From Scatosoma sp045650185 (GTDB taxonomy: Bacteria > Bacillota > Clostridia > Christensenellales > Borkfalkiaceae), in the NCBI GenBank assembly GCA_045650185.1, contig JAZRQY010000015.1, forward strand, positions 1 to 64,000: 64,000 nucleotides of DNA, read 5' to 3'. The notes under the pieces were generated by a model. It had not been told where the DNA came from. It saw nothing but the letters and a program-made list of their open reading frames with translations, and did not search any database. Position numbers and translations under genes: made by a program. Below, in pieces: positions 51,152 to 59,806 of this stretch (positions are counted from its first letter, which is position 1; every line of letters begins with the position of its first letter).

Positions 51152-51181
51152 AAAACGCAGGGGAAAGCCCTGCGTTTTTTG
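51152..51181 (+). terminator. Terminator of the HAD phosphatase gene
   Basis: AAACGCAGGG with complementary CCCTGCGTTT and a long T-run. Confidence 0.88.
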
Positions 51182-51334
51182 TTGCTTTGAATAAGGCTGC
51201 TTTGGTTTGGGCTTGAGGTGCCTTTCCAAAGGAAAAATGGTTTGTGGATATGACAAATTGCACGAAAAAAAGGTAGGAAATTGTCGAAAATGAAAAAAAT
51301 TATAAATTTTTGGCAAAAATTTTTCAAAAGGGTA

Positions 51335-51363
51335 TAGACAAAACACATTTTATGTGGTACACT
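51335..51363 (+). promoter_or_regulatory. Sigma-A promoter of the Ppx/GppA gene
   Basis: TAGACA (51335-51340), 17-bp spacer, TACACT (51358-51363). The region 51183-51334 upstream is AT-rich and shows no gene. Confidence 0.75.
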
Positions 51364-51376
51364 ATGGGAAACAATT

Positions 51377-51448
51377 ATGGAAAAGTTTGATTTGTCTTAC
51401 AGACAAGAAGACCCGACAATGGTCGGCATAGAATTAGCAAGAAATTAA
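51377..51448 (+). CDS. Possible 23-aa leader peptide upstream of ppx
   Basis: ATG to TAA, 23 codons, starting MEKFDLSYRQEDPTMV, about 7 nt after the expected transcription start with a weak GGGAA SD. Its stop lies within the AAGAGG SD of the downstream GTG start at 51463. It could couple or attenuate translation, or be fortuitous. Confidence 0.35.
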   Translation: MEKFDLSYRQEDPTMVGIELARN

Positions 51449-51462
51449 GAGGTAGAAAGACA

Positions 51463-52974
51463 GTGGAAAAAATCGGCATTATTGATTTAGGCTCGAACAC
51501 CGCAAGGCTCGTTATCGTGGATATGTTTGCAGACGGACACTATATGGTTGTGGACGAGCTGAAGGAAAGCGTGCGCCTTGGGCAGGATATGGAGCGCGAC
51601 GGTTTCTTAAAGCCGCAACGCGTAGCGGAAACGATACGCACTTTAAAAATGTTTAAGAGGCTTTGTGATGCCAGCAACGTAGACAGGATTATCGCGGTGG
51701 GCACGGCGGCGGTTAGAAGGGCGAAGAACCAACGCTCCTTCTTGGATGAAATCCAAGCGACCTGCAACCTGCAGATTCGCGTGCTGTCCGAAGAGGAAGA
51801 GGCAACCCTCGTATATCGTGGGGTAATCAACTCGATGGATATCCCTAGGGGCTTGATTTTGGAAATTGGCGGCGGCAGCACGAAGATTGTCTACTATAAC
51901 CGTAGAAATATGCTCAATTACGCAACGTTGCCCTTTGGCGCGGTGACTTTGACCGACCTGTTTGCGGCGGACGAAGACCCTATGGTGGCGACTCAGCACG
52001 TAGAGGAGTTCTTCACCGAACAGTTAAAGCAGTTGCCTTGGCTGAAGGAAGTCGATCCTGAAACGCAAATGATTGGCGTAGGCGGCTCGTTTAGAAACCT
52101 GTTCAAGATTCGCAAGTTGATTAAGAAATATCCTCTGGATATTTTGCATAACTACAATATCGCCGTAGAGGATTTTGAAAACACCTATACGACCATTCGT
52201 TCTTTGGACGTGGACAAGCGTAAGAAGATGAAGGGCTTATCCCCTGCAAGGGCGGATATTATGCCTGCGGCGATGGCGATTATCAAGGCGTTTACTTCGT
52301 ATATGGGTACGCAAAACTTCACCATCGGCTCTTGCGGTTTGCGTGAAGGCTTGATGATTAACTATGCGATGCATATCACGCAGGAAAAACCTATTTCCGA
52401 CGTTTTAGGGTACAGCCTTTCCACGCTGATTAAGCATTACGGTTGCGATGAAAAGCATATCGAAAACGTGGTTTCGTTGTCCGTACAGCTGTTTAGACAG
52501 CTGCGCGTACTGCACAAATTCCCTCGTCAGTATCTGAAAGTGCTGAAGATTGCGGCAAGCTTGCACGACTGCGGCGGCAAGATGCGTTATTATCACCACC
52601 AAAAGAACAGCTGGTTTATTATTTTGAATTCCGCGATTTACGGCGCGACCCATCGTGAAATTGTGTTGGCGGCGTTCGTGGCTGGTTGTCAAAAGCGTGA
52701 CGACGTGAACATGGTCGAATGGCAGAAGTACAAGGATATCGTACTGGAAGAAGATTTGGATGCTGTAAAGAAACTGGGCGTGCTGTTGCGTATCGCCGAG
52801 GCGCTCGACAGAAGCAAGGCAGGCTTGGTAAGCGGTATCAACTGCGACGTTTTAGGGGATTCCGTCATCATGAAAACGGAGGTTTCCGGGGATGCAACCT
52901 TGGAACTTCGTGAGGCAGAAGGCGTGAATAACGAATTCAAAAAGGCGTTCCGAAAAAATCTTGAAATTTTGTAA
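51463..52974 (+). CDS. ppx: Ppx/GppA phosphatase with C-terminal HD domain
   Basis: The GTG start follows AAGAGG. The 503-aa protein has the ASKHA actin-like fold: IIDLGSNTARLVI (about 5-17), GTAAVRRAKN, EIGGGSTKIVY and SCGLREGLM. A C-terminal HD-type region has the HDCGGK motif (LHDCGGKMRYY). Enzymes of this type hydrolyse terminal phosphates of polyphosphate and/or the pppGpp 5' phosphate. Length fits Ppx with the HD module. Confidence 0.92.
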   Translation: MEKIGIIDLGSNTARLVIVDMFADGHYMVVDELKESVRLGQDMERDGFLKPQRVAETIRTLKMFKRLCDASNVDRIIAVGTAAVRRAKNQRSFLDEIQATCNLQIRVLSEEEEATLVYRGVINSMDIPRGLILEIGGGSTKIVYYNRRNMLNYATLPFGAVTLTDLFAADEDPMVATQHVEEFFTEQLKQLPWLKEVDPETQMIGVGGSFRNLFKIRKLIKKYPLDILHNYNIAVEDFENTYTTIRSLDVDKRKKMKGLSPARADIMPAAMAIIKAFTSYMGTQNFTIGSCGLREGLMINYAMHITQEKPISDVLGYSLSTLIKHYGCDEKHIENVVSLSVQLFRQLRVLHKFPRQYLKVLKIAASLHDCGGKMRYYHHQKNSWFIILNSAIYGATHREIVLAAFVAGCQKRDDVNMVEWQKYKDIVLEEDLDAVKKLGVLLRIAEALDRSKAGLVSGINCDVLGDSVIMKTEVSGDATLELREAEGVNNEFKKAFRKNLEIL

Positions 52975-52986
52975 ATGGAAAACGGA

Positions 52987-53019
52987 AAACCGCCTTCTCG
53001 TGAAGGCGGTTTCTCTTTT
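52987..53019 (+). terminator. Terminator after ppx
   Basis: ACCGCCTTC / GAAGGCGGT stem (52989-52997 with 53002-53010) then TTCTCTTTT. Confidence 0.8.
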
Positions 53020-53031
53020 GATTAAGTGACT

Positions 53032-53589
53032 ATGGAGTGGATTTTAGCAAGCGCGTCGCCTCGTCGGCGTGAGCTCTTAAAGGAATATATCCCTGAATTT
53101 CGCGTAATCCCTGCAAAGGGGGAAGAAAAAGCGGATGTCGGGCTGACACCTCAGCAGTTGGTCTGCGCTTTAGCGCGGCAAAAAGCGGAAGAGGTAGCGG
53201 CGCTGCCAGAGGCGCAAGGTAAGGCGGTCATCGGTAGCGACACCGTGGTGGCGTATGCAGGAGAAGTGCTTGGGAAGCCCAAGGACGAAGCGGATGCCAA
53301 GCGGATGCTTTCGATGCTGTCGGGGCAGGTACACCAAGTCTACACGGGCGTTTGCGTGGTTTTGCCAAGTGGCGAGCGTATCGTGGAGGCGGACTGCACC
53401 GACGTCGAATTTGAGGTTTTGTCCGAGGCGGCGATTGAGGCCTATATTGCGACGGGTTCGCCGATGGACAAAGCCGGGGCGTACGGCATTCAGGACGGAG
53501 GCTTGGTAAAAGGGATCGTCGGCAGTTATTCCAACGTCGTCGGTTTTCCCTGCGAACTGTTTAAAAAAATACTCAAAACGATAAAATAA
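53032..53589 (+). CDS. maf: Maf-type nucleoside triphosphate pyrophosphatase
   Basis: ATG 53032 gives the normal Maf N terminus (EWILASASPRRRELL); an in-frame GTG at 53026 is possible and neither has a strong SD. The 185-aa protein has SDTVV with the catalytic Asp, KPKDEADAKRML, YTGVCVV and the C-terminal GAYGIQDGG. It hydrolyses non-canonical or dTTP/UTP-type nucleotides and is linked to septum control. Followed by an MreB-like gene, a common maf-mre neighbourhood. Confidence 0.95.
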   Translation: MEWILASASPRRRELLKEYIPEFRVIPAKGEEKADVGLTPQQLVCALARQKAEEVAALPEAQGKAVIGSDTVVAYAGEVLGKPKDEADAKRMLSMLSGQVHQVYTGVCVVLPSGERIVEADCTDVEFEVLSEAAIEAYIATGSPMDKAGAYGIQDGGLVKGIVGSYSNVVGFPCELFKKILKTIK

Positions 53590-53630
53590 GCATACCATGT
53601 ACGCGTTGAACTGTGGGAGAGTGTAGGATT

Positions 53631-54638
53631 ATGATAAAATTGGCGATTGATTTAGGTTCGTCCGTAACGAAGATTTATCGGGCGGACGCCAACAACGGTA
53701 TTGCTCTGTTCGAGCCTTCCTGCGTGGCCATTACCGGGGAAGAAGAAACGGTATGCGCCATCGGGAAAGAGGCGAAAAAGCTGCTCGGAAAAACGACGGG
53801 TGGCACGCACATCGTCTATCCCATTTACGAGGGCATTATCGTTCATAAAGAGCTTGCGGTAAAGATGTTAAAGGAATTTATCGCACGCGCCGAGCTGTTG
53901 CCTTATGTCCGCCGTAGCGAAACGGTCTTTTCCGTTCCCTGCGGTATCAACGACGAACAGCTTGCCGATTATATGGCTCTAGCGAAGGAGTGTGGTTTCA
54001 AAAAAGCGCACTTTATCGAGGTCCCTTACCTTGCGGTATACGGTAGCGGTATCGTGCTTTCTGACGAATATCCTGTGTTCACTATGGATATGGGGGCAGG
54101 GGTTACGAATATTGCGGTGGTATCCTCAAACGGTATGAATGCAGGCATCTCCATCAACGTCGGTGGAAACGCGATGGATTTGTCGATAGCCGATTGTGTA
54201 GCGGAAGTAAAGGGCTTGAATATCGGCACGCTCACCTCGGAGAGAATTAAAAACGAAATCGGCTCTTTGAGCGAAAACGCACGAGGGACGACGATTGCCG
54301 AGGGTAGCTCCGTCCAAACATACATGCCTGCATCCGCGTCCGTGCACGCGCAGGAAATCGTGGGTAGCATACGCATGTATATTGATAAGGTACTCGAGTA
54401 CGCGCAGCTGGTGTTGAACCAGCTCCCTGCCGAGGTAGCGGCAGACGTGCACCGTAGCGGTGTCTTGCTGACGGGCGGGATCATGAAACTGCCCTATTTG
54501 AGGGAATATATCGAAATGCAGCTGCAAATGCCTGCAACGGTGGCGGATGCGCCTCATTTTGCGGTGGCGCGCGGCGGCGGTGTTGTCCTGCGAGAAAAGA
54601 AACTGCTGTCAAAAATCGAATTGTCTATTGAAAATTAA
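53631..54638 (+). CDS. MreB/Mbl-like actin homologue
   Basis: The start is ATG 53631 (GTG 53613 also in frame). The 335-aa protein has the actin-fold phosphate loops AIDLGSSVTKIY (about 5-16) and TMDMGAGVTNIAVV, plus the C-terminal adenosine motif LLTGGIMKLPYL. It is more divergent than housekeeping MreB (IDLGSS for IDLGTA/ GTT; IYRADANNG in place of the usual strand) and no mreC/mreD follows. It could be a second MreB paralogue for cell shape or sporulation. Confidence 0.85.
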   Translation: MIKLAIDLGSSVTKIYRADANNGIALFEPSCVAITGEEETVCAIGKEAKKLLGKTTGGTHIVYPIYEGIIVHKELAVKMLKEFIARAELLPYVRRSETVFSVPCGINDEQLADYMALAKECGFKKAHFIEVPYLAVYGSGIVLSDEYPVFTMDMGAGVTNIAVVSSNGMNAGISINVGGNAMDLSIADCVAEVKGLNIGTLTSERIKNEIGSLSENARGTTIAEGSSVQTYMPASASVHAQEIVGSIRMYIDKVLEYAQLVLNQLPAEVAADVHRSGVLLTGGIMKLPYLREYIEMQLQMPATVADAPHFAVARGGGVVLREKKLLSKIELSIEN

Positions 54639-54652
54639 AAGTAGCCCTCTCT

Positions 54653-54674
54653 TTGAGAGGGCTAAAAAAAATTT
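54653..54674. other. Hairpin after the MreB-like gene
   Basis: AGCCCTCTC / GAGAGGGCT stem with TTT loop, followed on the plus strand by A-run rather than T-run, so it is not a standard terminator. Confidence 0.5.
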
Positions 54675-54707
54675 GCAAAAAAATTGAAAAAATTTTTCAA
54701 AAACCCC

Positions 54708-54735
54708 TTGACAAATGCCAAAAATCTGCTATAAT
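54708..54735 (+). promoter_or_regulatory. Sigma-A promoter of the 54.7-55.4 kb RNA
   Basis: TTGACA (54708-54713), 16-bp spacer, TATAAT (54730-54735), both consensus. It points into a region without any normal gene. Confidence 0.85.
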
Positions 54736-54884
54736 GAAGTTGAAAAGGAAAGAAACCAACAAAAAATGTTAATTTCTTTCATAAATAAACATTTAGGAGA
54801 ATTCCGATGAACTAACGGGTAGTGCCGTCAGGGGACGGCAAGAAGACCGCCGGGACGCGGCCGAAGAATAAAGAAAAGGAGGGT

Positions 54885-54914
54885 ATGAAAAGCGATGATT
54901 CCTTCCCACGATGA
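54885..54914 (+). other. Mini-ORF, 9 codons
   Basis: MKSDDSFPR, preceded by AAAGGAGGG. It is in frame with the two-codon ATG-AAC-TAA at 54807-54815, itself preceded by AGGAGA; without that TAA the frame would be open from 54807 to 54914. Confidence 0.35.
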
Positions 54915-55025
54915 GGCAAAAGCCTAAGAAAGTTGCTTAAGAACCAAAACTGAAAAGAAATACTCGGAAGGCGTATCCGCAAGAACGATATCGGCGGAAA
55001 ATGCGAGAAAAGGAGGTATACGGAC

Positions 55026-55085
55026 ATGATTCGCATGACTTCTATACAAAAAACCGAGCAAGGTGAGGATACTCCAAAGGGCTGA
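55026..55085 (+). other. Mini-ORF, 19 codons
   Basis: MIRMTSIQKTEQGEDTPKG, preceded by AAAAGGAGGT with a 9-nt gap. Confidence 0.35.
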
Positions 55086-55136
55086 GAACGCCACCGACGA
55101 TGAGTCGGACTAAAAAAATAAGGAGGTATCTTACCG

Positions 55137-55181
55137 ATGATCTATATCCTGCAAGTAGGGTATCAGAGCAGAAAGAAGTAA
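55137..55181 (+). other. Mini-ORF, 14 codons
   Basis: MIYILQVGYQSRKK, preceded by AAGGAGGT with a 9-nt gap. Confidence 0.35.
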
Positions 55182-55196
55182 GTGAGGTACAGACCA

Positions 55197-55226
55197 ATGA
55201 ACGAAACGTATGAGGGCGTTCGTTAA
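55197..55226 (+). other. Mini-ORF, 9 codons
   Basis: MNETYEGVR, preceded by GTGAGGT with a 7-nt gap. Confidence 0.3.
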
Positions 55227-55331
55227 AAGAAAGTAGCCTAAAAAAAGAGAAAGGCAAAAAGCCAAAGAGCGACCATCCGTCGCAAGAAAGGTGAAAACGA
55301 GAGAGAACGCTCACAACTGAATAGAAAGAAG

Positions 55332-55365
55332 AAAACCCCTGCCGAAAGACAGGGGTTTATTGTTT
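55332..55365. terminator. Terminator of the 54.7-55.4 kb RNA
   Basis: AAACCCCTG / CAGGGGTTT stem (55333-55341 with 55350-55358) followed by ATTGTTT; converges with the minus-strand gene ending at 55389. Confidence 0.8.
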
Positions 55366-55388
55366 GTAAGTAGCTGTAATGGGGGGCG

Positions 55389-56213
55389 TTATGCTTTAGG
55401 TTTTTTCTTGAAAAGAGAGAAGCCTTTTTTCTTTTCAGGGGGAGTGGGCTCGGCTTCGGCTTGCGCCGCCGCCAGCTCCTCCTGCATTTTTTCTAAATAT
55501 TCCTCGGCGCGACGAATGGCGCGGTTTTTTCCTTTTTCTTGCGCTTTGGCAAGGTCTTGTTCTGCTTTTTCAAGGCGCAACTTGGCATGCGAAACACGTT
55601 CCTGACGCGCTTTTATTGCGGCGTCTTCCGCGGCGAGCTGTTCTAAGTACAACTGATTTTCGTTCGGGACGGGGTTGGGGATTTTTGGCTCACGATGAAA
55701 GAAGCGGGAAACGTTGTCCATGCCTCGTTTGATTTTTAAAACGGGCTCGATATCTGCCAAAAAGCCGTCGATAAACAACTGTGCGCGCCGTTCGATAACG
55801 AGTGCCAAAAGGTCGAAAACCAACCCGAATACCACGGCGAGGGCTTGTCCGCCGATGAGTAGAATGAACAGCGGAGTGATTTTTTCGTTGCCGATACAAA
55901 TACCGTAAACAGCGATAGCGAGCGTATATACCTTGACCAGACGTTTCAACCACTTAAAAATGATTTTTGCTCCCTTTTTTAAGGTTTTTTTGCCGTCTAA
56001 TTCTCTGCCAAAGCCGGTGGTGATGAGGTAAAACAACAGATACGCTGTGGTTGTTCCCAACAAAATCCAGTTTGCGATATCGTTTTGGGAGGTGATTAAC
56101 GCATATACGAGGTAGGCAACGTTGATAAGTAGCCCGCTGATCGTAAACACGAAGATCAATTTTTTGATGTCCCGTATCGTCTTATTAAAGGCGGCTCTGG
56201 TGCGTTCAAACAT
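55389..56213 (-). CDS. Membrane protein with C-terminal coiled coil
   Basis: The start is ATG 56213 (SD GAGGA); the frame is open to 56255. The 274-aa protein is not one I recognise. It has four hydrophobic segments in the N-terminal ~150 residues (about 20-42, 46-68, 95-112 and 120-145), then a charged, Ala/Glu/Lys-rich coiled coil (about 185-255, with LRLEKAEQDLAKAQEKG) and a basic Phe/Lys/Pro-rich tail. It stands alone between the RNA locus and glnN. Confidence 0.8.
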   Translation of the reverse strand: MFERTRAAFNKTIRDIKKLIFVFTISGLLINVAYLVYALITSQNDIANWILLGTTTAYLLFYLITTGFGRELDGKKTLKKGAKIIFKWLKRLVKVYTLAIAVYGICIGNEKITPLFILLIGGQALAVVFGLVFDLLALVIERRAQLFIDGFLADIEPVLKIKRGMDNVSRFFHREPKIPNPVPNENQLYLEQLAAEDAAIKARQERVSHAKLRLEKAEQDLAKAQEKGKNRAIRRAEEYLEKMQEELAAAQAEAEPTPPEKKKGFSLFKKKPKA

Positions 56214-56304
56214 GGTAAAAATCCTCGTTTGTTTGGTATTTGCTATGTATAACACAGTCTTTTTGTATTATATCACACCGCAAAGGATTTGTCAAATTTG
56301 TTGA

Positions 56305-58392
56305 TTATTTCACGCTGTACAACAGCTGGTAATAGTTGGGGAAGGGCCAAACGTTGGCGGCGCAAAGCTTTTCTGCCTCGTCTGCGTAGTTGCGAACAAG
56401 CTGCATTGCAGGCACCAGTACGTGCGCCGTAATATTTGCCGCCTCTCTTTCGTCTTTAGGCAGGGTTTCCAGCTTTGCGCGTAAGGAGTGCGCGGCGGCG
56501 AGCATGTGCTCGTTTGCGGTAGCCAGGTCTTTGATCAGCGTTTCTTCGCTACCCGTTGGAATAGACGAGAAAGTGGCTTTTTTCATTGTCAAGTTCTCGC
56601 ACAGACGGGACACGTATGCGGAGACTGCAGGGTAAATTTGCCCGATTGCCATATCCACGGTGGTGCGCGCCTCGACCTGTACCGTTTTTACGTACGTTTC
56701 CAGCTGGATTTTTGCGCGCGCTAATACTTCGTTCTTGGTATATACGCCCTGGCGCACGAATACGTCCAGCGTTTCCTTTTTAAACCATTCCTCTGCGGCG
56801 TCGGCGGTCGTCTTGTGGTTGAGTAACCCTCTTCTAGCCGCCTCTTCTTCCCATTCGGGACCGTAGCCGTTGTAGTTGAAGATAATGCGATAATGCTTTT
56901 TCAGTAATTTTTCCGTGTACGCTTTTACGGCGCTGTCGAAATCCTGTGTTTTCAGCAGTTTTTCCAGTTTTTCCACCGCCTCGGCAAACGCCTCTGCAAC
57001 GATGGTGTTTAAAACGATGTTGGGGTCGGCAACCGATGCGGAAGAGCCGAGCATACGGAACTCGAATTTATTGCCCGTAAACGCGAAGGGCGAAGTGCGG
57101 TTTCTGTCCGTGGAATCGATGGGGAAGATAGGGCTTTCGGGTACGCCGATGCTCCCTTTTACCGCCTTATGAGGCGTGTAGTTTTTGCCCAAAACAATCG
57201 AATCTACCAACGCGCCCAGTTCGTCACCGAGGTAGACGGAGATGATGGCGGGAGGGGCTTCGCCGCCCCCTAAGCGGTGGTCGTTTGCCGCTGAGGCAAC
57301 GCACGCGCGAAGGATGCCCTGATGCTTATCCACCGCCTTGATAACGCAGGCGAGGATGAGCATAAACAACGTGTTGCTTTCAGGGTGTTCGCCGGGGTCT
57401 AACAAGTTCATGCCGGTGGTGGACAGCGACCAGTTGTTGTGCTTACCGCTGCCGTTGATGCCAACGAACGGCTTTTCGTGTAAAAGGCATACGAGTCCGT
57501 GCTTTCTTGCCACCTTTTTCATAATTTCCATCATCAGCTGGTTGTGGTCAACCGCAACGTTGGTGGTGGTGAAGATGGGCGCAAGCTCGTGTTGAGCAGG
57601 CGCGGCCTCGTTGTGTTTGCTCTTGGAGAGAATGCCATATCTCCAAAGCGTTTCGTCCAAGTCCTTCATGAACGCCGCAACACGGGGCTTTAACGACCCG
57701 AAGTAATGGTCTTCCAGCTCCTGCCCTCTGGGTGCGGCTGCGCCGAACAACGTTCTGCCCGTCAAGACGAGGTCTTGGCGCTGTTCCCATACCTTTTCGT
57801 CGACGAGGAAATATTCCTGCTCCGGGCCGACGGTGGTGTTGACCTTGTGAGGCTCGATACCAAAGAGCTTTAAAAGGCGTTTTGCCTCACGGTCGATGGC
57901 GGTCATGGATTTCAAAAGGGGTGCTTTTTTGTCCAGAGTTTCCCCTGTGTAGGACACGAAGATGGTGGGGATGTACAGAGTGCCTTCCTTGACGAATGCA
58001 GGGGAGGTGGGATCCCAAGCGGTGTAGCCACGCGCCGCCGACGTCGCTCGAGAGCCGCCCGAAGGGAAGGACGAAGCGTCCGGCTCACCTACGATCAGCG
58101 ATTTGCCTGTGAGCTGCATAATCACGGCGTCGCCGCCAACTGGCTCGATAAAGCTGTCGTGCTTTTCTGCGGTGAGGTTGGTTAAAGGCTGAAACCAATG
58201 CGTATAGTGGGTTGCGCCCTTGGAGAGCGCCCAGTCCTTCATTGCGTTTGCAACCGAGTCCGCGATGTTCATATCAATCGTTTTGCCCTCGTCGATTGTT
58301 TTTCTCAAGGATTTATACACTTCACTGGGCAAAGTACTGCGCATTACGCCGTCATTAAATACGTTTTCGCCAAAAATTTCAGGGATATGCAT
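56305..58392 (-). CDS. glnN: Glutamine synthetase type III
   Basis: The start at ATG 58392 gives MHIPEIFGENVFND, the usual GlnN N terminus; the frame is open to 58458 but that part overlaps the promoter. The 695-aa length and motifs (VGPEQEYFLVD, NEAAPAQHELAPIF, EKPFVGINGSGKHNNWS, NRTSPFAFTGNKFEFR, each a GSIII signature) place it in the GSIII-1 type found in Bacteroidetes, cyanobacteria and Clostridia. It makes glutamine from glutamate and ammonia with ATP. No adenylylation site is expected in this type. Confidence 0.97.
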   Translation of the reverse strand: MHIPEIFGENVFNDGVMRSTLPSEVYKSLRKTIDEGKTIDMNIADSVANAMKDWALSKGATHYTHWFQPLTNLTAEKHDSFIEPVGGDAVIMQLTGKSLIVGEPDASSFPSGGSRATSAARGYTAWDPTSPAFVKEGTLYIPTIFVSYTGETLDKKAPLLKSMTAIDREAKRLLKLFGIEPHKVNTTVGPEQEYFLVDEKVWEQRQDLVLTGRTLFGAAAPRGQELEDHYFGSLKPRVAAFMKDLDETLWRYGILSKSKHNEAAPAQHELAPIFTTTNVAVDHNQLMMEIMKKVARKHGLVCLLHEKPFVGINGSGKHNNWSLSTTGMNLLDPGEHPESNTLFMLILACVIKAVDKHQGILRACVASAANDHRLGGGEAPPAIISVYLGDELGALVDSIVLGKNYTPHKAVKGSIGVPESPIFPIDSTDRNRTSPFAFTGNKFEFRMLGSSASVADPNIVLNTIVAEAFAEAVEKLEKLLKTQDFDSAVKAYTEKLLKKHYRIIFNYNGYGPEWEEEAARRGLLNHKTTADAAEEWFKKETLDVFVRQGVYTKNEVLARAKIQLETYVKTVQVEARTTVDMAIGQIYPAVSAYVSRLCENLTMKKATFSSIPTGSEETLIKDLATANEHMLAAAHSLRAKLETLPKDEREAANITAHVLVPAMQLVRNYADEAEKLCAANVWPFPNYYQLLYSVK

Positions 58393-58428
58393 GTCAATAT
58401 CCGTCCTTTTTCTAATCGTTATAGCAGT

Positions 58429-58458
58429 ATTATATAGGAAATAGGGGACGAAAGTCAA
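58429..58458 (-). promoter_or_regulatory. Sigma-A promoter of glnN
   Basis: On the minus strand: TTGACT (58458-58453), 18-bp spacer, TATAAT (58434-58429). Confidence 0.72.
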
Positions 58459-58592
58459 CTAAAAACCTTGTTTTCGGGATAGTTTCATAAAAAATGCGAT
58501 AAAATAGACATTTACTTGATAAAAACAAGTGAAAACGCAGTATAACAATAATAAAACCATTTATACAGTTTACGAAATAAACACAAAAAGAG

Positions 58593-58622
58593 AAAAGCAA
58601 CCGATAAAAGGCGGTTGCTTTT
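58593..58622 (-). terminator. Terminator of the THUMP methyltransferase gene
   Basis: AAAGCAACCG / CGGTTGCTTT stem, then CTCTTTTTG on the minus strand. Confidence 0.85.
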
Positions 58623-58651
58623 GATGATTTTTGCGTGTTTTTCAGGGGGCA

Positions 58652-59800
58652 TTAGTTCTTGTTTTTTGGCGGTTTTCCGTAATAGGAATACAATCCGCAT
58701 AAGAGGTTAGCGTTGGACAGCTGTTTTTTCTTGTCGGCTTTCTTTCCAAACCAACGCTCGAATTCAGGCAACGAGGTCAGCACGTAGGCGTTCCAGTCGG
58801 GCAGAGCTCGATAGGCGTTGCCAAAGGCGCGCATCAGCTCGCGAACCTCTTTTTCATCGGACAACCGTTCGCCATAGGGGGGATTGCACACCAAGATGCC
58901 GTACGGCTGTGAGGCGTGAAAATTCCGCGCGTCTGCGACGGAGAAATGGATTGCATCCGCTACTCCTGCCTGCCGAGCGTGCGTCTTGGCGATTTCGACG
59001 TTTTTGGGGTTGATATCGCTGCCGAAGATATGCACCGTTCTATCTCGTTTTTCTTTATCCCTTGCCTCTTCTTTGGCTTGGCGCAGACAGTCCTTCGGGA
59101 CGAAAGACCAACGCTCGAAATCAAAGCTTCGATGCATACCTGGTGCGATGTTCCACGCTTTCAGCGCCGCCTCAATGGGGAAAGTACCGCTTCCGCAGAA
59201 GGGGTCTGCCAGCGGTTTTTCGCTGTCCCTGTCGGGGTTGTAGAAGGTGTTGTCTAGGATTGCCGCCGCCAAGGTTTCCTTCAAGGGCGCGGCAACGGAA
59301 AGGGTGCGGTAGCCACGCTTATGCAACCCCTCACCCGAGGTATCGAGGGTGACGGTGACTTCGTCACGGTAGATGGAAAACCCGACGATCGAACGCGCCC
59401 CCGTTTCTGTGAAAGTCTGTCTGCCCGTCTTTTTCTTATCGGCAAGTCGGGAGATAATGGCTTTTTTCGCCACGCCTCCACACGCTTTAATTGCCCCTAA
59501 GACCGATTGCAGACACTTTCCGTCCATACGGATTTGGGAATTGACTTCGAGATAGTCTTCCCAACGGATTGCATATATGCCGTCGTACAACTCGTCGAAG
59601 GTGGTGGCGGGGAATTGAGCCAGCTTAACAAGCACCCGTTCTCCACTTCGGAGCATTACGTTCAGGCGCGCGACGTCCTGCCAATTTCCCTCTACCCAGA
59701 TTCTGCCGTTGTCGGCAGGGCATTTTTCATATCCTAAGTGATTTAATTGTCTTTTCACCGTTTGTTCTAAGCCCGCGGCGACGGGGATGAGTAGTTCCAT
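58652..59800 (-). CDS. THUMP-domain class I RNA methyltransferase (RlmL/YpsC type)
   Basis: The start ATG 59800 gives MELLIPVAAGLEQTVK, the normal N terminus. The 382-aa protein has the THUMP RNA-binding domain (about 45-155), then a Rossmann methyltransferase with DPFCGSGTFPIEAA and the N6/N2-type catalytic NPPYGERL. Homologues (YpsC, RlmL N-terminal half) methylate G2445 of 23S rRNA. The -10 box ends six bases before the ATG, so the mRNA is probably leaderless and the GGAGAT in that gap would not be in the transcript. Confidence 0.9.
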   Translation of the reverse strand: MELLIPVAAGLEQTVKRQLNHLGYEKCPADNGRIWVEGNWQDVARLNVMLRSGERVLVKLAQFPATTFDELYDGIYAIRWEDYLEVNSQIRMDGKCLQSVLGAIKACGGVAKKAIISRLADKKKTGRQTFTETGARSIVGFSIYRDEVTVTLDTSGEGLHKRGYRTLSVAAPLKETLAAAILDNTFYNPDRDSEKPLADPFCGSGTFPIEAALKAWNIAPGMHRSFDFERWSFVPKDCLRQAKEEARDKEKRDRTVHIFGSDINPKNVEIAKTHARQAGVADAIHFSVADARNFHASQPYGILVCNPPYGERLSDEKEVRELMRAFGNAYRALPDWNAYVLTSLPEFERWFGKKADKKKQLSNANLLCGLYSYYGKPPKNKN

Positions 59801-59806
59801 ATCTCC

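Larger units (their letters stand above)
54742..55365 (+). ncRNA. Candidate long structured RNA with five SD-preceded mini-ORFs
   Basis: A consensus promoter at 54708 and a terminator at 55332 bound a ~620-nt transcript that holds no ORF above ~20 codons. Strong local structure includes TGCCGTC-AGGG-GACGGCA (54823-54840), ACCGCC..GGCCG nearby, CTCGG...CGAG around 54963-55007 and CCGACGATGAGTCGG (55093-55107). Five tiny ORFs each follow an SD-like sequence; AAGGAGG/AAGGAGGT occurs three times. It could be a regulatory or architectural RNA, a ribosome-recruiting leader array, or a relic; I cannot assign it to a named RNA class by eye. Confidence 0.6.

Noticed and set aside
54742..55365. RNase P RNA, tmRNA, 6S or SRP RNA
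   Set aside because: I looked for the RNase P conserved GAGGAAAGTC / ACAGAAA boxes, the tmRNA ends and tag frame, and the SRP and 6S shapes and did not find them.
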